A stretch of 64,000 nt of DNA, taken from contig OX637805.1 of assembly GCA_951802425.1 (NCBI GenBank), positions 2,046,001-2,110,000 of the forward strand. Direction: 5' to 3'. The DNA comes from Clavaria fumosa. Lineage: Eukaryota > Basidiomycota > Agaricomycetes > Agaricales > Clavariaceae. A model generated the notes under the pieces. That model was not told where the DNA came from, ran no database searches, and worked only from the letters and a program-made list of their open reading frames with translations. Position 1 is the first letter of the stretch. The number at the start of each line of letters is the position of its first letter. This document shows, in pieces, positions 10,130-22,826 of the stretch. A program made the translations under genes and the position numbers.

Positions 10130-10812
10130 CGATCACTACATCACATCAATCATGACTCAGAGCAGCTCGATCACAGATCATCTGATCCTCCAATCTAATC
10201 CCCAACAAGATCAGATGCAGCCGACCATGATGTAATGCATCAAAGTGGGGACCCTACTCGATCACTGATGACATCATCATCACAAGGATCCCAATAAGAA
10301 TTGACACTGCTCATACTCAGCATTCCAGTGCAAGTGCACAGCTTTCCTGATCATCTATCAGTTCTGATATTTAATCAATGACTCATCCATCACATACAGC
10401 CCATAGCTAGAGTATATAAGACCTGGGACCAGCCCACTTGTACCCTAGCTTCGATCTTTTCATCTATACACTTACTTGAGAGAGCTCAACTAAGTCTGAC
10501 AGCAAACATCGCTGCTGAGAACTTCGCACTGGAAGGATTCATCTTCCCACCTTTAAGGTTGCAAGTCATCCCTCCTGAGAGTTTCACCAGCCACCCATCG
10601 ATTGAGCAGAACCTCTATCGGTTCGAGTACTACCAGAGGTATACAAGGACTTGGATAAAGGACCGACTACTCAGAGCCAATCTGCAGACCTATTACCAGA
10701 CACTTTGACTGCTACAGGAGTATTCCCTGCATATCGAGAGACAAGTCCGACAAGACTATCGACTAGCGTTAGAAACTGAACAGACACTTCGCTCTACCCT
10801 TGCACACCAGAG
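10130..10812 (+). mobile_element. LTR-like region and gag-like start of a retroelement
   Basis: 10130-10330 is rich in GATCA words and contains TGATGTAATGCATCA-type palindromes. A TATA box (10413-10419) precedes a CT-rich leader, and from about 10600 an open frame encodes a charged helical peptide (LYRFEYYQRYTRTW, QDYRLALETEQTLR) with a TGA at about 10706. This looks like the promoter and N-terminus of an LTR retroelement cut off near 10812. LTR borders were not found. Confidence 0.4.
10413..10419 (+). promoter_or_regulatory. TATA box in LTR-like region
   Basis: TATATAA within AGAGTATATAAGACC, followed about 30 bp later by a likely start region and a CT-rich leader. Confidence 0.45.
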
Positions 10813-10819
10813 GGGTTTT

Positions 10820-13800
10820 GCTGTCACAAGCCCGACATGCATATAGTCTTGCAAAGTAGGGAGCTAGTCTTCTCTCTTCCTTGATAATCCAGAGTTCGAA
10901 CGGTTGTAGTTCTTGCAGTCTCAACACCGCAGTCTCAGTCTTGGAGTAGGCTGATTCAGTCGGGGTGTCTGGGTAGAATTCTGTTCTTATGCGGCTATCA
11001 AAGTAACAGCTCCAATACTTGTCTTCTCCAAAATCCAGTACAGTGGTGAGCCACTTGTCCGTGATGTCTTCATCACATGTCGGGTACACCAGGGTGGGTT
11101 CTCTCATCATTCTGTTGCACACGATGGGCAGGGGGATAAGAAGAAAGCTAGGCCAACCGGGGGGAACAGGGTCGAGGTAGCTGGGGGTGGATGCTGAAAT
11201 TGTGTCAGTCCAAGGTGCTCACAAAAGGCAAGAGGGGAAGTAACTCGATTTCAGCGTAAGGGACTAATACTACTACATGGATTCTATATATACTGGGGAA
11301 GGGGGCTGTGCGGCATGAGTGAGTCATGAGGAAGAAGGCAAGGCTACGCGCACTGAGTCGCGAGGTATAGGGGAGGTGGATTAGGGTAAATGAGATACTA
11401 AAATAGGAAGGCAGCAGGCAGGCACAGATAAGGGGCATAGACAAGGGAAATGCTTGGCGCGGGCTCGGCTGCCTGAGGGGAGACCTCAACTAGACCCGAT
11501 TAGGATAGATTGATTGATGGGACCTGTCAGTTCTGCTGTCATGGATCTGCCTCCATCACAAATTGCAGAGTGTGGGAAAGGTCGAGAAACATGGGCACGG
11601 TGTAGTAGGCTGTACTGGTGTTCATGGCCAGGTTCTTCAGGGAGTCTTGTCACACGTCAGAGACACTAGACAGAACCTTGGAGGATGTAGAGGTTGAGTG
11701 TAAAATGTTTAGAGAATGAAAATATACATTGTCCAAAGTATCTGGTATTGGGTCCAATAGAGTCCAATGTCTGGATCGAAAGTTCGAGAGGCTGGTGACG
11801 ACGAAGGCCAGTGGTTCGAGAGGTACAACAAAGGGTGGGCTTGTCGAAGGTTGCAACAAGAGGATGACAGTCAAAAGCTGAATTTCCATACAGTCTGGTA
11901 CATATTTTCCTAAGTACAGCAAATTTGATTCTACGGAAGTCTCTGGAAGTTACAGAAGGTAATGCAGTATCATGTGCAAGGTCATATGGAGGTCATAATT
12001 CATAAAAGAGTCATGCGGTTTGGGGGAATGAGGTGTCCGATGATCAGTACACATCTGGACTGCTCGTAAAATGAAGGAAAGCATAGGGGGTACAGCAAGG
12101 GAGTACTAGGAACAATGGGCAAAATGCTGTAAAGGGTTTGAAATGTTCAAATGAACAGACACTTGAAAGGGAACACAATATGAAATTTACAGCATGGTAT
12201 ATGAAATAAAGGAAGGAAAATGGAATAGTGAGTATGTCGAGCACTGACCATGCTGGAGTGATGAAATAGAAAGGTGTAGGCGGTGTGTGTGACCTGCAGG
12301 TTGTGATCATCACAGGAGATTGGAGACTGGAGAGTCTGGTATTGGACATTTATCGGATGTTCCAGATGTTGTCGGACAGTATCAGATTGTTATCAGGCGC
12401 TGTTGCCTTGGATGCCAAAATATCCAGATAGTCAGTATCTGTCATGTTTCCTTGTTTAAACCATATATTATCCTTACAGTGGGCACATGATGGGTGCTTG
12501 TTGGAGCCCTGTAGGCGCTGGTGCATGGTCGCAGGCGGTCACATGATCCTGTACTCATGTCTCATCACTAGTTCCTGGTGCACTTTGGAGTTCAATGGTG
12601 ATGGCTTACGTAAGCGATCCTGACACTCTACTTCTCTTGGACTTTTATACTTGCATACTGCAACCACTTGGAGTTCATGCATTCTTGTTCTCCTGCATGA
12701 ACCCCAGGTCCATATACTTCCCCTGTGATGATTACTCATTGAACTTACAATATGTGCATTCTCATTCTCCTGAGTGAACTCCAGACTGCACATGCTGCCA
12801 GTGTAAAGTGTGCATTAGTGAGAACATATGCAAATCAATGAACACATGTGTGTACTTGTGCATAGATGTGTGAAATGCATTTGAACTTTTGCATTTTTGT
12901 CCAGAACAGCCCCTCATAAATATCACTGCAGCAAAAACTGTTCATATGCCTTTACTGTCAAGGTCGATACTGATGCTGTGACATTTCTATCATTATCATA
13001 AGCAAAGTAGAAGAGAGCATTAAATCTGAGCACAGTTTCTGAGCTAGGATGCATCCTCCATCTACAAGCAGCACATACCTCACAGGAGAAATACCCACAT
13101 CATCAGTGAAATAACTTATCTGTCTTTCATTTCGAAAAAAGCTTCGCCTCGGCCTGGGTAAATAAGGTATGGGCCGCATGTCACGGAGAGGAGCGAGAGC
13201 TGTCACTGTTGGAAGGTTAGAAGGAAAAGAACTCTATATAGCTTAGCACCTGTGGCGTCAAATTCACGATGTCCATAAAGCGCCCTTACTCCACAAAAAT
13301 GATCCGTATTTTTCTTGGACCTTGGACCTTGCGCCAAGGCCAGGGAACCGTTGGTTTTTCTTTTCCTAGACCCGATTCGTACCACACGTTGATCGTGTGA
13401 ACCACAACAGTCACACGATTGCCCCAAAGAGCTACGCTTATCATCTGGGTAGAAATAATAGTCCGGCCAAGCGCAGTAATATGAATCTGTCTATTGTTCA
13501 GTATCAAAGATCTGTTTAAACCTCCGCGAAAGGCCGCAAGTTCATCTCCTTTCCCATCATTAAAATTCTTATTTAAAATTATCACCAAAGGTTGGTATTC
13601 TAAGTTGGTCAATATACAGGGATGGTCGAAAAGCGAGGAGGGGAAGTATAATGCGTACGATCAACCGTGGAATCAGTGAAGGAGACATGGAAACGCCACA
13701 AGTTGGGTTTGGTACAATAAGTAAAGCAGCCTCGTTCTCTCTCGAAGAAGGTACAAGGGGTGAGGCCAGCGCAGCGTCCTTGTCCTTCGCATCTATAAGG

Positions 13801-13974
13801 ATTAGGAAGAGGAGTGGGGAAAAGTTGGCGAAGGGAAAGGTGAAATGAATCGTGGAAATGTATGCGTGTATCAGAGACGCCGTGGGCTAGGACGGAGGGC
13901 GGAACACAACGGCATAAAAATACGTATTCCGGCCATGCAAGTTGCAGAGGAAAAAGAAAAAAGAGGGGGCAGGA
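10820..13974. other. No gene recognised; probable decayed transposon DNA
   Basis: No frame shows a known family. The longest minus-strand frame (11122-10769, 117 codons) includes FELWIIKEERRLAPYFARLYACRACDS in two adjoining parts and may be a decayed gene, but I cannot name it. A near-duplicate of about 31 bp occurs at 12677-12708 and 12754-12785. The stretch 12400-13000 is AT-rich. Confidence 0.4.
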
Positions 13975-15338
13975 TCACAAAGACGTGACCATGACCTTGA
14001 TTACCATATTCTCATCCTCGTCGCGACCGCGTGCGAGCAGCTCAAATGCGTCTGCCACGTCCTCGAGGGAGACGCGATGAGTGATGAGCTTCTCGACGTT
14101 CTTGAGTTTGCCCGACGCGAGCATCGCGAGGGCCGTCGGGTATGTGTTGGCATACCGGAACGAACCCAAGATGTCTACCTCTCGCGTCGCCGCCGCTGCG
14201 AGGGGCACCACTAGCTTCGAGGCGCCCATTCCTATCAGCATCACTTTGCCGCCAGAGACAGCAGCCTGAGCGGTGAAAAAAGGCAAGGGGGGCCCAGTTG
14301 GCACACACACAAAAAATGGAGGAGCTGAATCAGTGGAGAGGGGGTAGACTCACATGACATGACATTTGGATGCAGGACTCCGCGCCGCTGCATTCGAACA
14401 CGATGTCAAACCCATCCGGCTCACCAAACTCGAGCAAGGCATGCTGGATAGTCTTCTCGGCGCGGCGTAGCTGCTCTTCAGTCGTTTTAGCGCCGTCAAC
14501 GGGAGGGAGACAGTGGGTCTTGTGCGCGAACCCGTTTGCCATAGCGAAGTCGAGTCGGGCACGGTTGATGTCAATGGCGACGACATGTGAGGCACCGCAG
14601 CTCATGGCGAGCGCACATGCGAGGAGGCCGATAGTGCCGACGCCAAATACGAGCACGGTCTGGCCCGCCGCGAGTTCGGCGCGCTTGCTCGCGTGGATGA
14701 GAACAGAGAGGGGTTCGGCGAGCGCGGCCTGCTCAAAGGAGCAGTTGTCCGGTAGGCTGTGTCGGGAAAAGCGAAAAGGCGAGGCGTATCAATTTAGTAT
14801 GGCAGAGGAGACGGGGAATGGATACTTGCGGATGGAGAACGTATGCCGGATGGTTGATCCGGTCCTGGAGCGTGCCATCTGTGTGGGGGAAGGTTTTGGC
14901 ACTGCTGCAGAAGCGCATGGCGCGACATAGGTTATAGCGGCCCTTGTGGCAAAAGTCGCAGTGCTTGCACATGATTCCGGCCTCGATCGCGACCCTCTGT
15001 CCTGGGACAAGGTCGGCTACACCAGGCCCAACTGCGGTGACGATACCAGCGGCCTCATGGCCTAGGACCAAGGGCGCTTGGACGGCAAAGTCACCGTTCT
15101 TGCCATGCAGGTAATAGTGGACTAAAAAACGAAGGAGACATGAGCATGCAGTGAAGGAGAAAAAGGTTGAACGATGACAGAAGAAACACGTACGGTCGCT
15201 GCCACATAAACCTGTGGCGATAACTTGGACCTGGACATGGTTGTATGAAGGGGGCCAAGCAGTACGGTCTTCAATTCTGATATCGCGTGGACCGTGTAGT
15301 ACTGCAGCACGGTGAGAGGAAATGGCTACCGGGGACAT
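13975..15338 (-). CDS. Polyol (sorbitol/xylitol-type) dehydrogenase, zinc MDR family
   Basis: NAD(P)-dependent medium-chain dehydrogenase of the sorbitol/xylitol dehydrogenase group, oxidising a polyol to a ketose in the cytosol. Exons: 15338-15194, 15121-14830, 14756-14354, 14265-13975; 376 aa, usual for the family. Motifs: GLCGSDLHYY (catalytic Cys), LGHEAAGIV (catalytic His-Glu), the structural zinc set CKHCDFCHKGRYNLC, DGTLQDRINHPA, and the Rossmann loop FGVGTIGLLA. The ATG at 15338 (MSPVAISSH) starts the conserved N-terminus; the frame is open further upstream but without family similarity. Intron 2 (14829-14757) begins GCAAGT, a GC-AG intron required to join LHP to LPDNCSF in frame. It is divergent from the SDR at 15777, 438 bp away, suggesting shared control in sugar use. 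The exact substrate cannot be told. Confidence 0.9.
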
Positions 15339-15776
15339 AGTAATAAGCGTCGGAGGGGATGGAGGACTGGACGGGATGATGAAGAGAGCATTTGCGAGCG
15401 CTTTAAATGTATTGGGCAAAGGCGAGTCTCGTGAGGCGTGTTAACGCAAATCCGGTACGGTTGACAACACGACCAAACAAAAGAGCTTAGATGTGGCTGT
15501 GTATGTACTTGTGTTCCAATGTTATTTCCATTCTTAGCTATGACCGGTCCGAGTCTCCGTCGTCATGTCACAGCTTACAGTTACCCATCATTTGAATAAT
15601 CTGTTTGTGGTGGCGGGGAGCGGCGGGCGTTCCGCTTGCCACGGACGCGTCTTGTTTCAGTCCTGTCCTATTCGACAAGTGCCATTCATTCCCCCGTCGT
15701 TTCCAAAATACAATTCTCAACGCCAGATGAAACTTAGTCGACATACCTAAGCTTTGTCTTCACTCCGTCGTCTCTC
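15339..15776. promoter_or_regulatory. Bidirectional promoter region
   Basis: 438 bp between two divergent dehydrogenase starts. No clear TATA box on either side. A CT-rich stretch (15741-15775) precedes the SDR start, as is common upstream of fungal ATGs. Confidence 0.4.
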
Positions 15777-17023
15777 ATGGATCCCATACCGCCCATCTCC
15801 GCTCCGCAACTCTTTTCTTTAACAGGTCAAAACGTCCTTATCACTGGCGCCACACGAGGTACGACCACCCAAGCGATTGACACATGTCTCCGCCACCATT
15901 TTGAAACTAAAATCTAAAATAATAAATCAACCAACCAACGAAAAAAAAAAAAATGCAGGCATCGGTGCGGCCTGCGCTGTTGCTTTGGCAGAAGCAGGTG
16001 CTTCAATCTGTCTCGTCCAAAGGCCCGTTCAGCATGGGCAATCGCCAGATTTCCGAACCCGCGATGCCATACTCGCTCTTCGTGGCGGCTCGGCACAGGT
16101 CATTTATTGCGATCTCGGCGATCACGACGCCGTTAAGGGCCTGTTCGATGCGGCCCTCGGCCTCATGGGTGGCCACATCCACATCCTCGTCAACTGCGCT
16201 GGAATACAGCGGCGATCTCCCTGCGTGGATTTTTCGGAGAAAGATTGGGATGACGTGCGTTTCGCCTCCATTTCCATTTTGGGCTCCTCCGATAAATGAA
16301 AGTTTTATTTTTTTATCTTTTTTTTTCTAGGTCTTGGACATCAATCTCAAATCAGCATGGCTGCTCTCTCAAGCCGCGGGGAGGCACATGACCCCCCTTC
16401 GTCGAGGGAAGGTTATCAACTTTTGCTCGCTGCTGACCTTTCAAGGGGGCATCACCGTACCCGCGTACGCGGCTGCAAAGGGAGCCCTGGGTCAGTTGAC
16501 TAAGGCGCTCAGCAATGAGTGGAGTCAGCACAACGTCCAGGTTAACGCCATCTGTCCCGGCTATATCAAGACAGACATGTGAGCATTGGTCTGCACATTC
16601 GTCATAAATGACATCGAGGTCTTGTAACAACGAAACACGGACCCTTTGCGTCCGCCTTCCGCTGTCGGACTGTTTTTTCGGTCGTCCGTGTCTCACATAT
16701 CCCAACACCATTTGTCATCCACCAACCCATCTCATCTCATCTCGTTTTTTTTTTCAGGAACGAGAAGCTTCTTTCGGATCCAGCGCGATTACGCCAAATT
16801 ACGGAGCGCATCCCCGCCGGAAGATGGGGCGAGCCGAAAGATTTTGCAGGGCCTGTCGTCTTCCTTGCGAGCCAAGCGAGCCAGTACGTGTGTGGAGAAA
16901 TGCTGGTTGTTGACGGCGTGAGCCGCGTTCTCTTCCCTATCTCTCGTGACTCTAAACTTGACCTTTCTGACGCCCAACTGCCTGTTCTTACCTCTTCGAA
17001 AACAGGGTTGGATGGCAAGATAA
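15777..17023 (+). CDS. SDR, 2-deoxy-D-gluconate 3-dehydrogenase (KduD)-like
   Basis: Classical short-chain dehydrogenase, 267 aa. Exons: 15777-15858, 15959-16254, 16331-16578, 16758-16917, 17006-17023. The N-terminal Rossmann glycines TGATRGIG span intron 1; NCAGI is the NNAG-type motif; the catalytic site is S (FCSLLTF) with YAAAKGAL (Tyr and Lys). The C-terminus VDGGWMAR, completed by an 18-nt last exon, is the signature ending of KduD-type 2-deoxy-gluconate / 5-keto-gluconate dehydrogenases. All phases agree. The ATG at 15777 gives [18 protein letters not shown], typical spacing to the fold. Likely cytosolic sugar-acid metabolism, possibly pectin or uronic-acid derived; it is paired with the divergent polyol dehydrogenase. 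Substrate specificity is inference. Confidence 0.9.
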
Positions 17024-20000
17024 GGAACATGGAAATGGAAATGCCTTGCTTGCTTCTGGACCATACTGTGCGTGGCTCCCGGCTACGGCCAGATTGGGCC
17101 AGATGGACAATCTAAAATAATGTTTCAATTTTGAACGAGAGTGGAAACGTTTTCCCCTCCCTTTTACCCCCTTCGTTAGGCCCGCGAGGCTTGCGTGGCA
17201 GACCCTGTATCGTGGCAGGCGTGCTAAGTCGCAAATCGCCTACTCCGCGGTGTGCTTTCGGAGCGGGCCAACCACGCCGAGCCGATCAATGTCAGACTCA
17301 AACACTTGAAAACGCAGCGGCGTGAACGGGAGTCTGGCGACAGCTGTAGAAAAATAGAAAAGGAAACGTTGCTTCCGTCGGACCAGCACGAGGTCAGAGG
17401 CAGACGGTGCAGCATGCACCACGCGTCGGCAAAGATACAGGTTCGCGTTTCCTCTCGGCTGAGACTGAGCACGGGAGTATCGGCTCGGTCTGCCGCGAGG
17501 CTGTAAATTCCGCCCTTCGTCGACGACCAAGAATCAGAGCCAAAAACGTAGCGAGTTGTCGGGTGGCGCTAGATCTCTCACTCCCCTGACAAACTTCTCT
17601 GTATAGTACTCTGTTTTCACTCTCGGAGCTTCTCCTGTCCCTTGCCGCGACCGACATAGGGCCGCACGACAGACGAAATTTAGGTCTCCTATTTCTACCA
17701 ACATTTCCTGGTCGTCGGGCCGGGTCCGAAGTGTGGGGAAAGGAGAGTGACGCTTGCTGTCCCATCAAAAAGAAGCTTTATTCCTTCTGTATGATTGAAC
17801 ACACAAAGGAATTAATTGGGCGTCTAATGACGCTGGATTGCGTATACCATGTACAGAGAGCCAAGAACAACCGCGAGAACAAATGTGAGATAGCGGACAT
17901 GTCGTGTCACCGCAAAATGAAGAGAAAAACGAAAGCAGAAGCATGTGCTCCACCCCCGGAACGAAGGCCGACGACACATCCTCGTTGAAAATTGAGTACA
18001 GCATCCCCTTTGGGGCTGCAACGGGGGCACACATGGCGCGAATGAATGAAGAGGTAAATGTAATAGGCCATCTGCAGAACCGTTCGGGATTATCGGGATG
18101 AGTTTCGGAAAAGACAGCGCACTAACCACTCAACGTTGTACTCAACCCCCGCTTCGGAGCTGACAAGCAAATTACAATAAAGTATATGTGGGTGTAGAGA
18201 CGCCGTCCGTCATTTGTGAACCCCGTTTATGCCGTGGGTACCTTCCTTGTTTCATCCAGGAGATGTTGTACACGTCAACATGCCAGTTATGGGTTCCTTC
18301 TTCTCCAGGCCAAACTTCCGGCGTCTAAATGAACGCTGGGTGGCGTCTTGAGGAACAAGGGGCGTGGGCAAGACGTATCAGTGAGTCTCCGTCGACGCCA
18401 CAACACACTGCCACCGAATGACGAAGATCGGTGGAGAAGCAACAGTTCGCCTTCAATAGAATCAAGTCCGTAGACGTCTATCCGTCCATCTTTTACTACG
18501 TCTGTCGAAACGCGGAAGAATCCACCCTTGCGGGCTCATCCAGCATACCGAGGGTCCATTCGAAAATAAATCGGGTTCAAGATTGGCAAATGACACAAGT
18601 CGGGGCCTTCGGCGACGTATGGTCAAGCACGCCAACTGCCACTCAAAGTCGCTAATGTGACATGGGGTGCGAAGAGTGGAATACTTCGTTGAAGGTTCGT
18701 ATCGACGAGGTTTGATCAAGAGATGAAGGACCACAAATAGTACATAAATTCCGAGAGGGTAGAGGCCGCAGCATAGGAAACCGGAAGGGCAATGTGACAA
18801 TTGAGAGCCGATTGAGCGGCGAACGAAGGTGATGTCCGTACCACCGACGCACTCTAGGGGTGTTGTGCCGCTCCACGTCCATCCGATGGAGCCGATGGAG
18901 CGATGACACAAGTTACATATTGGTTCTCTGCCGTAAGGGGCCCCCGCCGGATCGACAATGGGCTTGGCAAATCGAAAGCGGTGCCGGCTTGATGGTTCTC
19001 AAAAGTCCGCGAAGATAGAGGCCGCGACGACGCCAGAGAGGGCGTAAAAGGTTCCGCGGTATCCTTTACAGGCAATTGATTCGTTCGAAGGGCGTCATCT
19101 GATGTTCGTTAAACGTATTGCAAGACGCCGTATTCTGCTGTGCAGACTATATCGTCGTATTTGAATAGAACAGACAGGGCGGAAGACCATCAATGGATTG
19201 ACAGTCGTCGACGGTAGCAAAATTCGAGCAGCATTTGCCATCGCCGATGTGGTAAAGTAGGTGAACTGGCAAATGGATCACGTCTATTGCCGAGTGTCCG
19301 GCCATGAGAAGAAAGCCGACTGCCAGTGGTCATGCCTGCCATGGGTGAGAAATGCTCGACGTCGCAAGATTCTGGAAGACTGGAAGACTGGCGTATTCAT
19401 TTTGGTATTACGTTTGTTGTGGCAGATGTTGAGATGGGGAGGAAGCAAAGACCTGGTAAGCTAACGGCATCAACTTCTCCCTCGATGGTTATAGACAAAT
19501 TGAGTGTTATATTGAGCTCTGGTGATCACTGGGATTGATGATCCTCGAGTTCCGAAAACTTGATTCTTATACGACGTGCTGCTGGCAAGTCCGTCTGACA
19601 TGGGCAGCAACACGGTCAGCCGGGTCGGCGCTCTCAGGGTCAACGACCGCTCGCAATTGATGCCTAGAGCCTGTTGCGCGTGTGTTTCGGTGGGTTCCGA
19701 AATCCCTCGCTCCCGTCAAGCCCTAAGCTGATCATCACATTCACGACTCGATTTCATCAGAATACGCATGATAGCGGCCCTAAGTCACAGCCAGCCTACG
19801 CGCGGTAGCAGGGTTTCGACCATGCTTCTACGGCCAAGAGGCACCGTTCCTAACTCTGCGCCGGCGAGTTGAAGATACGAGCACAAGGTCTCGGAACTTT
19901 TTACTAGAGCAGGGTCTAACACGTTGGGACTAGTTCTGGATGATCCGGTGGCAGGTGGATGATGCGCTGGCAGAACATCAGCAGATTCCGCACCGCTTTC

Positions 20001-20376
20001 CAAATCATAAATAGGTCCGTCGTATCAATCGATGCTCAATGTTCAACACTCGTCTGCAACGGCTCCGTGTTAATGGGGACTCCAGGCGTTCAAAGTACTA
20101 GAGGGTCAATCAGCAGTACTGGTTACGAAGTTGCTCGTTGCTCGCCGTGAATTTTCGAAGCGTTGATCACGGCAGGGTATTGAGCCGAGAGACTTAAGAG
20201 CGCATGTTGTCAAGGAACCCCATCTATCATCTTTTTGGGGTGCGCCATATAAGATTGGCCGTGCCTTCCTCCTTGTGCAGCCCAATTCTGCAACAGCTAG
20301 CCTCACAGACGAAAAACCACCTCTTTTTACATCTCAACCTTCTCAGCCTCCACTTGTTCTGCGCAACTCCAGTACA
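17024..20376. other. 3.3-kb stretch without a recognised gene
   Basis: Many short open frames on both strands, none with family motifs or linkable splice sites. No tRNA-like A and B box pair noticed. GC content resembles the genes around it, so a fast-evolving or non-coding transcript is possible. Confidence 0.4.
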
Positions 20377-22643
20377 ATGACCATCGTACTCACGCCATAC
20401 TGGGACGACGGTGTCCAAAAGCTCAAAGTGGCACGCCAGCGTGAGTCATCACTGCCACGACATTCTTGGCATTTGGGCGATTTACACTCCCGCGCTTTCT
20501 CCATCAAGCGCCACCCAAGCCGGCTCGCGGATTGACGCCCCCAGCTTTCGATGAAGCCGTGCACACTGTTCGCTGTCTCGCTCAGCTCCGATCCAAGGAT
20601 AAAGACATTGAGAAATATATTTACCTTCAACAACTCAAAAATACCGACCCGGCCATGTTCTACAGACTCTGCGTACACCACATGGAGGTATGTTGACTTG
20701 ATTCAATTTGAGTTTTTGCCTGATTAGACTGGGTTCCACAGGAAATTACGCCGCTAATATACACACCGACAGTCGGGGATGCCTGCCTGCAATTTTCTCA
20801 CAATTACAGGAGGGCAGAAGGACTGGTCAGTTTTCTGTCTCAGTAAATGTGCAGCATCTATTTATCAACAGACTTAGTTCATATCCATACTTGACAAAGG
20901 CCGTATTGGTTCTATTCTCCGTAATTGGTCGGGACTTGACGAAGCCCGTATCAGCGTCGTGACAGATGGTAAATTGGCTGTAATCGTGTTGATAGTCCTA
21001 TCTCTCATGACCATGTGCAGGCTCTCGTATTTTGGGTCTTGGAGATCTTGGCGTCAATGGTATGATTCTCCCATGTGCCACTCTAGAGATATCATCTCAA
21101 TTGTTACTTCAAGGCATGCCTATCTCGATAGGAAAACTATCTTTGTATGTCGCTGGCGCAGGGTATGTCCACATTCTTTTCACCTCTAAGCGCTGGCTGA
21201 TGTTGTGGGGCAGTATCCGCCCGCAATCCACCGTTCCCATCTGCTTGGACTTTGGGACGGACACCCAGAAATATCTTGATGATCCCCTCTATCTCGGCTT
21301 GCGGCAGAAGCGCATTCCTGAGAGGGAGATGACTGAGTTCATGGATGAATTCATGCGCGAGATGTCCGCCGCTTTCCCAAAGCTCCTCGTGCAATTTGAG
21401 GTGCGCTGCCTTGAATGAGACTATTGACAGCCAAACGCTTAAGTTGATGCATTTTCTAGGATTTTGCCACAGACAAAGCATTCCGATACCTTGATAGATA
21501 TCGTCACAGGTATCCGGTGTTCAACGATGACATTCAGGGGACTGGGGCCGTCGTACTCTCTGGATTCATCAATGCTGCAAAGCTGTCGTCCGCTGCCTCT
21601 GGAAAGCCTCTCACGTCGCACCGCATACTCTTTTTGGGTGCGGGCTCGGCGGGTGTAGGCGTTGCCATGCAACTCATGAGCTTCTTCACCTTGCACGGTA
21701 TGTCGACTGAGGAGGCACGAGATTGCATCTATCTCGTGGACTCTCATGGGTTGATCTACGATGGCCGCGGTCCCATGGCGGAGCATAAGAAATGTGAGTC
21801 AATCAAGCCGTGGTCATGACGTGTCGTGACAGGATCCTTCAGATTTCTCCCGCCACAGCTACCAGGGACCACCCCTGGACAACCTCTTGGATGTCATCAA
21901 TTTCGTGAAGCCTACTGCTTTACTCGGCCTTTCCACGACCAAGGTGAGATCGCCCCTATTCTCTGATTCTTTGGGTGGTTGGCATTAATCGTCCGATCCG
22001 TGTCCAGGGAGCATTCACCCGTGAAGTCATCGAGGCCATGGCTGCCTTGAACCCACGACCTATCATTTTCCCTCTGTCGAATCCGGTAAAGTTATCCGAG
22101 TGCGAGTTTCATGAAGCCGTTGAGTACACAGGAGGCACGGTGCTATTTGCCTCAGGATCGCCTTTCCATTCAATGGAGTACGGTGATCGCACCCTGTACC
22201 CGGGGCAAGGAAACAATATGTACATTTTCCCAGGTGCGATCCACGGTATCATTAAAGCATCGTCATGACTGACGTATTTCATGCGCCAGGTCTCGGTTTG
22301 GGCGCCATCCTCTCGCGGGCGTCTGCTGTCACCGACAGCATGGTGGAAGCTTCTTCGCTCGGCCTTGCCAACTCTTTAACGCCGGAGGAGCGCTCTCGCG
22401 ACCTGATCTATCCTTGTATCGACCGCATACGCGAGATCAGCGCAGACATCACGGTTGCGGTCATCCGAGCCGCACAGCAAGCTGTGAGTTTTTTTGGCTC
22501 GATCGCCAATATAACTCCCTGTATCCTCGTGCTGACTCGGACGATCGTGCCTTTTGCAGGGTGTTGACCGCGCGCCTGCACTTCGAAAGATGGACGACCC
22601 TGCGCTCCTTACTTTTGTGAACAGCAAGATGTGGAATCCTTGA
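20377..22643 (+). CDS. Malic enzyme
   Basis: Oxidative decarboxylation of malate to pyruvate with NAD(P). Twelve exons: 20377-20440, 20509-20687, 20742-20825, 20878-20968, 21021-21059, 21114-21162, 21214-21400, 21460-21793, 21843-21943, 22008-22233, 22290-22483, 22560-22643; 543 aa. Motifs: EKYIYLQQL, IYTPTVGDACLQFSHNYRR (catalytic Tyr), VTDGSRILGLGDLG, IGKLSLYVAGAGIRP (catalytic Lys), FEDFATDKAF and VFNDDIQGTGAVV (metal ligands), FLGAGSAGVGVA (dinucleotide loop), PLSNPVKLSEC, FASGSPF and PGQGNNMYIFPG. Everything from RGLTPP on is standard. The N-terminus is unusual: exon 1 joins in phase but lacks the normal LL..PR.NKG.AF stretch. An in-frame ATG also exists at 20275. No clear mitochondrial presequence from 20377. 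Confidence 0.9.
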
Positions 22644-22826
22644 GGTAGACAGCTCAGACCCTTATGCATCATCGTTTCGTTTTGTGTATGCGGGTGGAGC
22701 GTGTTCATCGAGCCTGGACTCCCAGAATACGGCGCGGGCATGCGTTTCCAATAGAGGGTTACTGTATTGTAGCACGGCTGCGAAGCGTAATTATTTCCGG
22801 ATAGACTTTTTGCTTTGGCGCCTGCT

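Noticed and set aside
10769..11122. 117-codon minus-strand frame as a gene
   Set aside because: Protein-like in parts but without a recognisable family, start context or exons; left as unassigned decayed DNA.
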